Assembly (NCBI GenBank): GCA_027364815.1
Contig: DAHXOQ010000107.1
Span: 1-8,776, forward strand
Reading direction: 5' to 3'
Length of the DNA stretch: 8,776 nucleotides
Source of the DNA: Acidobacteriaceae bacterium
GTDB taxonomy: Bacteria > Acidobacteriota > Terriglobia > Terriglobales > Acidobacteriaceae
How positions within the stretch are numbered: the first letter of the stretch is position 1; every line of letters starts with the position of its first letter. The translations under genes were made by a program, and so were the position numbers. Positions 1 to 6,192 of this stretch are shown here, one piece after another. The notes beneath the pieces are model-generated. The model saw only the letters and a list, made by a program, of their open reading frames with translations. It did not search any database and was not told the DNA's origin.

Positions 1-470
1 TGCTGGGACAGATGCCGGAGTTGGACAACCAGGGTCGGCCGAAGGAATTTTATGGACGCCGCGTCCACGACACCTGCTATCGCCGCCCGAATTACGATGC
101 CGGATTGTTTGTTGAGGCATGGGACGACGAGAACGCGCGCAAGGGATATTGCCTGTACAAGATGGGCTGCAAGGGTCCCGTGACGTACAACGCATGCTCG
201 GTTGTGAAGTGGAATGAAGGAACAAGCTACCCGATCCAGTCGGGCCATGGCTGCATCGGTTGCAGCGAAGAGGGGTTCTGGGACAACGGGCCGTTCTACC
301 AGCATCTGCCGAAATTCCCGGGCTTTGGCATTGAGAGCACGGCGGATACGGTTGGCACGCTGGTGGGCATTGCGACCGTGGCCGGAGTTGCGGCTCATGC
401 GGTTGTCACCAACATACGCAAAAAGAGTGTGATCGATGAAGTTCACACCGAGGACCATAAGGAGTCTTAA
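1..470 (+). CDS. hyaA: [NiFe]-hydrogenase small subunit HyaA, 3' part (5' end outside window)
   Basis: This is the C-terminal part of the electron-transfer subunit of a membrane-bound uptake [NiFe]-hydrogenase. The reading frame is open from base 3, so the true start lies upstream; the internal ATG at 12 is not the start. The visible part aligns closely, from memory, with E. coli HyaA. The ligands of the distal [4Fe-4S] cluster are present: His and Cys in VHDTC (bases 63-77), then Cys in GYCLYKMGCKGP. The three Cys of the medial cluster are also there (NAC and GCIGC), with Pro in SYPIQ at the place that makes this a [3Fe-4S] cluster. A hydrophobic helix near the C-terminus (TVGTLVGIATVAGVAAHAVV) should anchor the protein in the membrane beside HyaC, followed by a charged cytoplasmic tail. 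The proximal cluster and the Tat signal peptide are outside the window, so oxygen tolerance cannot be judged. The stop is 6 bp before hyaB. Confidence 0.95.
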   Translation, partial: LGQMPELDNQGRPKEFYGRRVHDTCYRRPNYDAGLFVEAWDDENARKGYCLYKMGCKGPVTYNACSVVKWNEGTSYPIQSGHGCIGCSEEGFWDNGPFYQHLPKFPGFGIESTADTVGTLVGIATVAGVAAHAVVTNIRKKSVIDEVHTEDHKES

Positions 471-476
471 GAGGCT

Positions 477-2189
477 ATGACACGCATCGTTGTTGATCCA
501 GTAACTCGAATTGAAGGCCACCTCCGTGTTGAGGCGGTGGTGGAAAATGGCGTGATCACGGACGCTTTCAGCTCCGGGACGATGGTTCGCGGCCTTGAGA
601 AGATTCTCATTGGACGTGATCCTCGCGACGCATGGGCCATCACTGAGCGCGTTTGCGGCGTTTGCACTACGGTGCATGCGTTGGCGAGCGTACGCTCGGT
701 TGAGGACGCACTGGGAATCAAGGTTCCCCCAACCGCCGAATTGATTCGCAATATCATGATGGCGACGCTGTATGTACAGGACCACGTTGTGCACTTCTAC
801 CACCTGCACGCGCTTGATTGGGTGGACATTGTGAACGCGCTCAAGGCGGATCCGAAGAAGGCTGCTGAGCTTGCCGGATCGTTCTCGAAGTGGGACAAGA
901 ACACGCCGGCTTATTTCACTGAAGTTCAGAACAAGGTGAAGAAGTTTGCCGAGACGGGCCTGGGCATTTTTGCGAACGGCTATTGGGGCCATCCGGCCTA
1001 CAAGCTTCCGCCAGAGGTGAACCTGATTGCGGTTGCGCACTATCTGGACGCGCTCGCGTGGCAGAAGGAGATCGTTAAGATTCACGCGGTCTTCGGCGGC
1101 AAGAATCCGCACCCGAATTATCTTGTCGGCGGCGTACCCTGCTCGATCAACGTGAATGAAGTTGCGGCGATCAACGGCGAGCGCCTCAATCTCGTAGCCA
1201 AGCTGATTTCTGATGCCGACACATTCGTGAACGAGGTCTACATTCCTGACCTGCTCGCGGTTGCCTCGTTCTACAAGGATTGGGCGAAGTGGGGCGGCGG
1301 TTTGTCGAATTACCTGAGCTATGGCGAGTATCCGACCAAAGGCTACAGCGATCCAAACTCGTTCAAATATGCGCGCGGCGTGATTCTGAACCGCGACCTG
1401 ACAACGGTTCATCCGGTTAATCCCAAGGACTCGCAGGAGATCAAGGAGTACATTGCGCACTCCTGGTACGACTACGAAGGCGGCAAGGATGTGGGAATTC
1501 ACCCGTGGGCCGGCGAGACGAAGATCAACTACACGGGACCGAAGCCTCCGTTCGAAACGCTTGAGGGTTCAGAGAAGTACTCGTTCCTCAAGACGCCGCG
1601 CTGGAAGGATCAGCCGATGGAAGTGGGTCCTCTGGCCCGTTTGCTGGTGAGCTTTGCTGCCGGCCGTGAGGATGTGAAGGCGGCCGTCACAGGCGTTCTG
1701 GGCAAGTTGAATGTTCCAGTGGCTGCGCTCTTCTCGACTCTCGGACGCACGGGCGCACGCGCCATTGACGCCGAGTTGGCGATGACTTACCTGAAGGAGT
1801 TCTTTGGTCAGCTGATGGATCGCGTGAAGGCCAATGATGTATCGACCTTCAACGGCGCGCTGTGGGAGCCGAAGACGTGGCCGAAGGAAGCCGAGGGTGT
1901 TGGACTGGTGGAAGCCCCGCGTGGTTCGCTGGCACACTGGATCAAGATCAAGGACGGCGCAATTGAGAACTACCAGTTGGTGGTTCCGACAACCTGGAAT
2001 GGTTCACCCCGCGATGCGAAGAATCAGCACTCGGCCTTTGAGGCCTCACTGATTGGCACGCCGGTGGCGAAGCTCGACGAGCCTGTCGAGATAATCCGCA
2101 CCATTCACTCCTTTGACCCGTGCCTGGCCTGTGCCGTACACCTGTACGATCCTCAGGGCAATCACCTTAGCCGCGTAACATTCGAGTGA
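477..2189 (+). CDS. hyaB: [NiFe]-hydrogenase large (catalytic) subunit HyaB
   Basis: This is the catalytic subunit carrying the Ni-Fe(CN)2CO centre, which oxidises H2 on the periplasmic face of the membrane in complex with HyaA. It has 570 residues, near the usual size, and resembles E. coli HyaB along its whole length. The N-terminal motif RIEGH has Glu13. The first metal-binding pair is C60 and C63 in RVCGVCTTVH, and the second is C549 and C552 in SFDPCLACAVH. The conserved SPRD segment near residue 512 supplies the canopy Arg over the active site. The protein ends with a 15-residue tail after His555, the expected cleavage point of the maturation protease HyaD. The ATG start follows AAGGAG at 459-464 (12 bp away) and GAGG at 471-474. 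The motifs and the cytochrome b neighbour fit the group 1 membrane-bound uptake class of the Hya type. Subgroup assignment needs a tree. Confidence 0.97.
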   Translation: MTRIVVDPVTRIEGHLRVEAVVENGVITDAFSSGTMVRGLEKILIGRDPRDAWAITERVCGVCTTVHALASVRSVEDALGIKVPPTAELIRNIMMATLYVQDHVVHFYHLHALDWVDIVNALKADPKKAAELAGSFSKWDKNTPAYFTEVQNKVKKFAETGLGIFANGYWGHPAYKLPPEVNLIAVAHYLDALAWQKEIVKIHAVFGGKNPHPNYLVGGVPCSINVNEVAAINGERLNLVAKLISDADTFVNEVYIPDLLAVASFYKDWAKWGGGLSNYLSYGEYPTKGYSDPNSFKYARGVILNRDLTTVHPVNPKDSQEIKEYIAHSWYDYEGGKDVGIHPWAGETKINYTGPKPPFETLEGSEKYSFLKTPRWKDQPMEVGPLARLLVSFAAGREDVKAAVTGVLGKLNVPVAALFSTLGRTGARAIDAELAMTYLKEFFGQLMDRVKANDVSTFNGALWEPKTWPKEAEGVGLVEAPRGSLAHWIKIKDGAIENYQLVVPTTWNGSPRDAKNQHSAFEASLIGTPVAKLDEPVEIIRTIHSFDPCLACAVHLYDPQGNHLSRVTFE

Positions 2190-2194
2190 GAGCG

Positions 2195-2914
2195 ATGAGT
2201 ACACAAAGCGTAAATACTGCTGGCACTGCGCAGAATAATCCGGTTGAGTACCGCCGCGTTTATGTGTGGGAGCTTCCGGTCCGCCTCTATCACGGGGTCA
2301 ACGCGGTTTGCATGGTGTTGCTCTGCGTGACCGGTTATTTGATTGGCGCGCCTCTGAAGATTCTTTATGCTCCAGAGGCGTACCAACTGTACTGGTTCGG
2401 ATGGGTTCGCTTCATTCACTTCCTGTGCGCGTTTATCTGGGTCTTCAACTTTGCCTACCGCATTTACTGGGGATTTGTAGGCAACAAGTACGCCTCATGG
2501 CGCAACTTCTTCCCTGTAACGAGGAAGCAGTGGCATGAGATCAAGGACGTCATCAAGACGGATATCTTTGAGCTGAAGAAGCATAGCGACGAGGTCACGG
2601 TGGGTCACAACTCGCTGGCCGCCTTCACTTACTTCATCATTTTTCTGGCATTCCTCTTCCAAGTGGTCACGGGTTTTGCCCTTTACTCCAGCATGAGCAC
2701 CTCGGCTTTGCCGAGAATGTTCAACTTCATTGTTCCAATCATGGGAGGAGACGCCGGAGTGCGTTTCTGGCATCATCTTTTCCTCTGGCCCTTCGTCGTC
2801 TTTATCATCATTCACGTTTATCTGGCCTTCTATCACGACTATGTCGAGGGACGTGGTACGATTTCAGCAATCGTAGGCGGATGGAAGTTTAACCGGGAGA
2901 AGCGTGACAAATAA
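2195..2914 (+). CDS. hyaC: Ni/Fe-hydrogenase cytochrome b subunit HyaC
   Basis: This is the integral-membrane di-haem cytochrome b that anchors the hydrogenase and passes electrons from H2 oxidation to quinone. It has 239 residues counted from ATG 2195. It shows about four hydrophobic segments (roughly residues 34-52, 71-92, 143-163 and 194-213). Candidate haem-ligand histidines are H33, H75, H193 or H194, and H207. Motifs shared with E. coli HyaC, from memory, include PVR.YH, VTGYLIG, RIYW.FVGN, GHN, VTGFALYS and HVYLAF. An in-frame GTG at 2186 would overlap the hyaB stop by 4 bp, but it has no ribosome-binding site. ATG 2195 follows a weak GAGAG and is preferred; the two differ by only three residues. 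The C-terminus is charged and probably cytoplasmic. The gene overlaps hyaD by 11 bp. Confidence 0.95.
   Translation: MSTQSVNTAGTAQNNPVEYRRVYVWELPVRLYHGVNAVCMVLLCVTGYLIGAPLKILYAPEAYQLYWFGWVRFIHFLCAFIWVFNFAYRIYWGFVGNKYASWRNFFPVTRKQWHEIKDVIKTDIFELKKHSDEVTVGHNSLAAFTYFIIFLAFLFQVVTGFALYSSMSTSALPRMFNFIVPIMGGDAGVRFWHHLFLWPFVVFIIIHVYLAFYHDYVEGRGTISAIVGGWKFNREKRDK
2895..2900 (+). promoter_or_regulatory. Ribosome-binding site of hyaD (within hyaC)
   Basis: GGGAGA lies 3 bp before GTG 2904, inside the end of hyaC. It supports the GTG start and the 11-bp gene overlap, since no ATG is available nearby in this frame. Confidence 0.6.
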
Positions 2915-3386
2915 AGCAGCGAAGACACTGGTATTGGGCCTGGGCAACATCTTGATGGGCGACGAAGGCGTCGGCGTCCGTGTTGTCCAGGCTCTTGAAA
3001 AGCTGGATTTGCCTGATTATGTGGAGTGTCTCGATGGAGGCACCGGGGGGTTTCTGCTCCTGGAGCCGATTCAGCAGGCAGACCGTGTGATCATGATTGA
3101 TGCCTCGGCCGATAGTACAAAGCCGGGAACTATTCGCCGCATCACGCCCAAATACTCAAAGGATTACCCACCGACTTTGACTGCCCATGACGTGGGCATC
3201 AAGGATCTGCTGGATGTTTTTCATATGCAGGAAGCACAGAGCGACGGTGAAATAGGCGCTACCTCGAAGGAGATCATCCTTTACGCGATCACCATCGATC
3301 CGAAGCAGCCGATTACGCTGGATCTATCGCGGGAATTGATCAAAGCGGCGGATGAAGTGGTGGAGAGGATCAAGTCTGAACTATAG
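2904..3386 (+). CDS. hyaD: Hydrogenase maturation endopeptidase HyaD (peptidase M52)
   Basis: This cytoplasmic endopeptidase removes the C-terminal peptide of the hydrogenase large subunit once nickel is in place, most likely cutting HyaB after His555. It has 160 residues, normal for family M52. The N-terminal motif GLGNILMGDEGVGV contains Glu21. Asp66 (in VIMIDAS) and His95 (in TAHDVG) complete the nickel-sensing triad, matching Glu16, Asp62 and His93 of the E. coli homologue HybD. The start is GTG 2904, with GGGAGA at 2895-2900 just upstream; it lies inside the hyaC end (11-bp overlap), which points to translational coupling. It is the last gene of the operon and is followed by a terminator hairpin. 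HyaE, HyaF and Hyp-type proteins are not encoded downstream. Confidence 0.95.
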   Translation: MTNKAAKTLVLGLGNILMGDEGVGVRVVQALEKLDLPDYVECLDGGTGGFLLLEPIQQADRVIMIDASADSTKPGTIRRITPKYSKDYPPTLTAHDVGIKDLLDVFHMQEAQSDGEIGATSKEIILYAITIDPKQPITLDLSRELIKAADEVVERIKSEL

Positions 3387-3416
3387 GCGGAGTTGTAAAT
3401 TTTACGTTCGCATCCA

Positions 3417-3451
3417 GGAGCGCCGTTCACGCGGCGCTCTTTGTGCTTTTG
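3417..3451 (+). terminator. Intrinsic terminator of the hya operon
   Basis: A perfect 8-bp stem, GAGCGCCG (3418-3425) with CGGCGCTC (3432-3439), encloses the 6-base loop TTCACG. It is followed by a T-rich run (TTTGTGCTTTT). It begins about 30 bp after the hyaD stop, so it closes the hydrogenase transcript and separates it from the GH5 gene. Confidence 0.85.
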
Positions 3452-3522
3452 AATATTATTTTTATCACTACATGAAGTTAGTTCAGCTTGATAAATTAAC
3501 TGTTGGCATCAAATCAAAGTAC

Positions 3523-3526
3523 AAGG
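3523..3526 (+). promoter_or_regulatory. Ribosome-binding site deciding the GH5 start
   Basis: AAGG sits 8 bp before ATG 3535. This favours that start over the in-frame ATGs at 3472 and 3352, neither of which gives an N-terminus looking like a signal peptide. I saw no convincing sigma-70 promoter in 3452-3522, although the stretch is AT-rich. Confidence 0.5.
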
Positions 3527-3534
3527 CGGTTTCT

Positions 3535-4761
3535 ATGCGTTCACTTTTCACCCGCTTCACATTTTTTCTGGTCTTTGCGGCAGCGTTTGCTTTTGCGGCA
3601 CAGTTGCAGGCCCAGAATGGTTTTGTGCACACCGATGGCAAATTTCTTGTCGATGGCAATGGCCACAAACTGATATTGCGTGGAACGAACCTCGGCAACT
3701 GGCTGGTGCAGGAAGGTTACATGTTCCGGTTTGAAAAAGGCCCCTCGTCGGTGCGCGAGATTGAGACGCTGGTCAATGATCTGCTCGGGCCGACGGAAGC
3801 GAAAAAATTCTGGAAGCAGTATCGCGATACGTATATCAGCAAGGCTGATATTGACTACATTGCCAGCCTCGGCTTTAATACGATCCGCATACCTTTCCAT
3901 TACCGTTTTTTTGCGGGCAACGACGAAGAAGGCTTCCGGCTGATGGATCGTGTGATTGAATGGGCCAAAGCGGATGGGCTCTATGTGGTGCTCGATATGC
4001 ACTGCGCGCCGGGCGGGCAGACGGGCTCGAATATTGATGACAGCTGGGGTTATCCCTGGCTCTATGAAGATGAAGAGAGCCAGCAGGAAGCGGTGCAAAT
4101 CTGGAAGCGCATTGCCGAGCACTATCGCAATAACAAGACTGTGCTGGGCTACGACCTGCTGAATGAGCCGATTCCGCATTACCCTCGTTTGCAACAATAC
4201 AACTCGAAGCTGGAACCGTTGTATAGGAAAATGGTGGCGGCCGTGCGCACGGTGGATACAAACCACGTCGTGATTCTCGGTGGAGCGCAGTGGGATTCCA
4301 ATTTCAAGATCTTCAACCCACCATTCGACAAGAACGTGATGTACCAGTTCCACAAGTACTGGATGCCGCCGGTGCAGGCCAGTATTCAGGAGTATGTAGA
4401 TTTCCGCGACCAGTACAACGTGCCGATCTGGATGGGCGAATCGGGCGAAAATACCGATGACTGGATTTGGACCTTCCGCACCTTGCTCGATAAGAACGAA
4501 ATCAGCTGGACCTTCTGGCCTTACAAGAAGATGGATTCACCGCGCTCACCTGTAACTTTTGCCCAGCCTGCGCATTGGGATGAGATTGTGAAGTACGCGG
4601 CACTCCACCCGTGGATGGGGGATACGGAAAACACGATCAAGGTGCGGCCTTCGATTGAGGATTGCCGGGCCGCATTCGCCGACTTGCTGGTCAAGATTCA
4701 ATTTGAAAACAAGATTGTGAATGAACCGTATTTGAAGGCGCTGGGTGCGACAGTCAAGTAG
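3535..4761 (+). CDS. Secreted glycoside hydrolase family 5 (cellulase/exo-glucanase-like)
   Basis: This is a predicted exported glycosidase of 408 residues acting on beta-linked glucan or a related polysaccharide. The first 27 residues form a signal peptide: MRSLFTR, a Phe/Ala-rich hydrophobic core, and a likely cut after AQLQA or QAQ. A single GH5 (beta/alpha)8 domain follows. Visible landmarks are Arg49 (ILRGTNLGNWL), the strand FNTIRIPFHYRF, DMHCAPGG around His156, the acid/base Glu211 in LLNEP, His274 in QFHKYW, the nucleophile Glu302 in WMGESGENTD, and Trp328. The NLGNWLVQEG segment and the IPFHYRFF stretch recall exo-beta-1,3-glucanase-type GH5 members more than classical endocellulases, but I cannot assign the subfamily or substrate. 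There is no binding module or C-terminal sorting domain. It appears monocistronic, between a terminator upstream and a shared hairpin downstream. It has no evident functional link to the hydrogenase genes. Confidence 0.9.
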   Translation: MRSLFTRFTFFLVFAAAFAFAAQLQAQNGFVHTDGKFLVDGNGHKLILRGTNLGNWLVQEGYMFRFEKGPSSVREIETLVNDLLGPTEAKKFWKQYRDTYISKADIDYIASLGFNTIRIPFHYRFFAGNDEEGFRLMDRVIEWAKADGLYVVLDMHCAPGGQTGSNIDDSWGYPWLYEDEESQQEAVQIWKRIAEHYRNNKTVLGYDLLNEPIPHYPRLQQYNSKLEPLYRKMVAAVRTVDTNHVVILGGAQWDSNFKIFNPPFDKNVMYQFHKYWMPPVQASIQEYVDFRDQYNVPIWMGESGENTDDWIWTFRTLLDKNEISWTFWPYKKMDSPRSPVTFAQPAHWDEIVKYAALHPWMGDTENTIKVRPSIEDCRAAFADLLVKIQFENKIVNEPYLKALGATVK

Positions 4762-4789
4762 GTTGATTCGAAAATTCCACACACTATTC

Positions 4790-4817
4790 AAAAGGCGCAG
4801 CTTCGGCTGCGTCTTTT
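4790..4817. terminator. Probable bidirectional terminator between convergent genes
   Basis: The stem GGCGCAGC (4794-4801) pairs with GCTGCGTC (4806-4813) around a stable TTCG tetraloop, with one G-T wobble. It is flanked by AAAA (4790-4793) and TTTT (4814-4817), so each strand gives a hairpin followed by U residues. It lies 28 bp after the GH5 stop and 15 bp beyond the end of the convergent TPR gene. Confidence 0.85.
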
Positions 4818-4832
4818 ATTTACTTATATAAA

Positions 4833-5810
4833 TTAGTCGTTTTCAACCAGCCGCAACGCAGCAGTGCCTTTAACGTAGGAGCGTGCGCGGGCCGGTGAGT
4901 TAGTGGGCGCGGCGAGGGTGAGTTTCTCGCGCTTGAGGAGCTTGGTGATGCGGCCTTCAGCGTGTTCGGCCCAGGGTCCGGTTCTGTCAAGGCGCAGGTA
5001 AGATTGCCAGTGCTTGAGGGCGCGGCGCGGTTCGCCTTTGCGCTCGTAGGCGAGGGCCAGATTGTAATGCGCATCGGCATAACGCGGCGAGAGCTGAATA
5101 GCGCGCGTATAGGCGGCGATGGACTCATCCGGGCGGCCCAGTTCGTCGAGGACGTTGCCCAGGTCGAAGTAGGCGAGCACATAAGAGGAATCAGCCACAG
5201 TGGCGCGACGGTAGAGTTCCTCGGCGCGTACGAAGTTGCGCCGGTGGAAGCAAAGCGTGCCGAGATTGATGAAGGCCGCTGCGTAGTTTGGATCGGCGGC
5301 GATGATCTCCTCGTAAATTTCAACGGCCTTTTGCTTTTGTCCGGCTTCCTCGGCTTGCACCGCGCTCAAAAAGAGATTGGCAACATTCTGACTACTGCCC
5401 GGCATACGCGCGGGAGTTCGCTGCGCAACAGAACGCGGCTCAGGCATTGAATCAAAATCGAAGAGAAGCTGGCGATGGATGGGGTCAACGAGCGCGCCAT
5501 GATGACGGAAGGCGATGCGGGTTCCGGTCTTGACGACGCGGGTTTCGCGCAGCGGGTTAGCCATTCCGGCAACGGCCTGCATGGCCATGACGGAGTCGCG
5601 AATGCTTGCAGCGGAGACGCTTTCAGCGCGCAGCGCACGCAAGGTGCGGAGCTGGGCCAGATCCTGGAAAGTGTAGGCTTGCAAAACGGGAATAAGGGCT
5701 GCGCGCTCCCAACCTTGAAGCTGGTGGGCGCTGATTTGTAGGATCCTTAGAACATCCTGGCGAGTATAGGTTGTCACCTGCCCGCTTTCCCTTTGCGTTG
5801 AACCGTTCAC
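4833..5810 (-). CDS. MerR-type HTH / TPR-repeat fusion protein
   Basis: This is a cytoplasmic protein of 325 residues, probably a transcriptional regulator with a protein-interaction domain. Residues 15-80 look like a MerR-type winged helix-turn-helix: YTRQDVLRILQISAHQLQGWERAALIP, followed by YTFQDLAQLRTLRALRAESVSAASI. Residues 91-120 form a compact segment ending PIHRQLLFDFDS, whose role is unknown. After a Pro/Arg-rich linker come about four TPR units (near 142-175, 176-209, 210-243 and 244-277), with typical positions such as the AAAFINLG, AYFDLGN and AHYNLALAYERKG stretches. The tail is basic. No classical MerR metal or drug-binding C-terminal domain is seen. The longest frame starts at GTG 5810 without a ribosome-binding site. 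GTG 5777, preceded by AAAGGGA, is a credible alternative and would remove 11 residues only. Targets are unknown; self-regulation through the repeats upstream is possible. Confidence 0.85.
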   Translation of the reverse strand: MNGSTQRESGQVTTYTRQDVLRILQISAHQLQGWERAALIPVLQAYTFQDLAQLRTLRALRAESVSAASIRDSVMAMQAVAGMANPLRETRVVKTGTRIAFRHHGALVDPIHRQLLFDFDSMPEPRSVAQRTPARMPGSSQNVANLFLSAVQAEEAGQKQKAVEIYEEIIAADPNYAAAFINLGTLCFHRRNFVRAEELYRRATVADSSYVLAYFDLGNVLDELGRPDESIAAYTRAIQLSPRYADAHYNLALAYERKGEPRRALKHWQSYLRLDRTGPWAEHAEGRITKLLKREKLTLAAPTNSPARARSYVKGTAALRLVEND

Positions 5811-5856
5811 GTTGAAGGAGATAAGGGCGATGGTGCTGCCAATTTCCCCTCAGCCG

Positions 5857-5865
5857 ATTATGCCA
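5857..5865 (-). promoter_or_regulatory. Candidate extended -10 promoter of the TPR regulator gene
   Basis: On the minus strand the sequence reads TGGCATAAT, an extended -10 element (TGN followed by CATAAT, five of six matches). It lies about 47 bp before GTG 5810. There is no good -35 hexamer; the proximal CGTGGATAA repeat occupies that place, which would fit a regulated promoter. The sequence match is modest. Confidence 0.35.
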
Positions 5866-5873
5866 AGAGTATG

Positions 5874-5924
5874 CGTGGATAAGCAGTTCCTAACTACCAC
5901 ACAATCAAAAATATTCGTGGATAA
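5874..5924. repeat. Two DnaA-box-like direct repeats, 42 bp apart
   Basis: CGTGGATAA occurs at 5874-5882 and again at 5916-5924. The likeness extends further: CGTGGATAAGCAGTTCC against CGTGGATAACCAGTACC, two differences in 17. On the minus strand each core reads TTATCCACG, one base from the DnaA box TTATCCACA. The 42-bp spacing is about four helical turns. The role is unknown; an operator for the adjacent MerR-type regulator or DnaA-linked control are both possible. Confidence 0.6.
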
Positions 5925-5927
5925 CCA

Positions 5928-5943
5928 GTACCAGACTTGGTAC
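5928..5943. repeat. Perfect 16-bp inverted repeat
   Basis: GTACCA (5928-5933) and TGGTAC (5938-5943) are exact inverted copies separated by GACT. The repeat lies 3 bp beyond the second CGTGGATAA copy. It is too short and lacks a T run, so it is more likely a protein-binding site than a terminator. Confidence 0.55.
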
Positions 5944-6040
5944 ATTTGGCAATTTTGGCGGTGGAAGGGTGTGGAAATCGATTATTTGAAGTAATTTTCG
6001 AGGGATATGGTGAGCGGAAATTGATGCGTGGGTTTAAATA

Positions 6041-6116
6041 TGGAGCCGACAACCAGGATCGAACTGGTGACCTGCTGATTACGAATCAGCTGCTCTACCA
6101 ACTGAGCTACGTCGGC
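6041..6116 (-). tRNA. tRNA-Thr (anticodon CGT)
   Basis: The minus strand folds as a 76-base tRNA. The 7-bp acceptor stem pairs GCCGACG with TGTCGGC (one G-U). The D arm is GCTC/GAGC. The anticodon arm GCTGA/TCAGC has the loop TTCGTAA, giving anticodon CGT (plus-strand 6081-6083), which reads the Thr codon ACG. The T arm ACCAG/CTGGT has the loop TTCGATC. The discriminator base is U73, and the 3' CCA is encoded. No other tRNA gene is adjacent. I saw no clear terminator hairpin just downstream (5995-6040). Confidence 0.97.
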
Positions 6117-6127
6117 CCACTCTGTTG

Positions 6128-6157
6128 ATTGTAACGTGAGTCGAGGGTTGGGGTAAA
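6128..6157 (-). promoter_or_regulatory. Probable promoter of the tRNA-Thr gene
   Basis: On the minus strand, TTTACC (plus 6152-6157) and TACAAT (plus 6128-6133) are separated by 18 bp. This fits a sigma-70 promoter, with -10 five of six matches and -35 four of six. The -10 ends 11 bp before the mature tRNA 5' end, leaving a very short leader. Confidence 0.55.
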
Positions 6158-6192
6158 GGGACGTGCGGCTGGTGAAGTGAGAGCTGTGAGTC

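Noticed and set aside
477..2189. High-affinity atmospheric H2-oxidising (group 1h) hydrogenase
   Set aside because: The sequence around both cysteine pairs and the HyaC/HyaD neighbours follow the Hya pattern. The group 1h type usually lacks this cytochrome b partner. A tree would settle it.
3541..4353. Long minus-strand open frame of 270 codons opposite the GH5 gene
   Set aside because: It lies wholly within a well-supported coding gene on the other strand. Its His/Arg-rich composition has no recognisable domain and looks like a shadow.
4962..5450. Plus-strand open frame of 162 codons opposite the TPR gene
   Set aside because: The minus strand encodes clear HTH and TPR motifs. The opposite frame has no domain and is explained by codon bias.
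5874..5943. A replication origin, suggested by DnaA-box-like repeats
   Set aside because: There are only two imperfect boxes, with no dnaA, dnaN or similar neighbour and no AT-rich unwinding repeats. A local regulatory site is simpler.
6041..6116. tRNA-Thr as the attachment site of an integrated element
   Set aside because: There is no integrase, no repeat of the tRNA 3' end elsewhere in the window, and the flanking genes look like normal chromosomal genes.
5812..6128. Small open frames on the plus strand between the TPR gene and the tRNA
   Set aside because: They have no conserved character, one runs through the tRNA gene, and the sequence is better explained as a control region plus tRNA.
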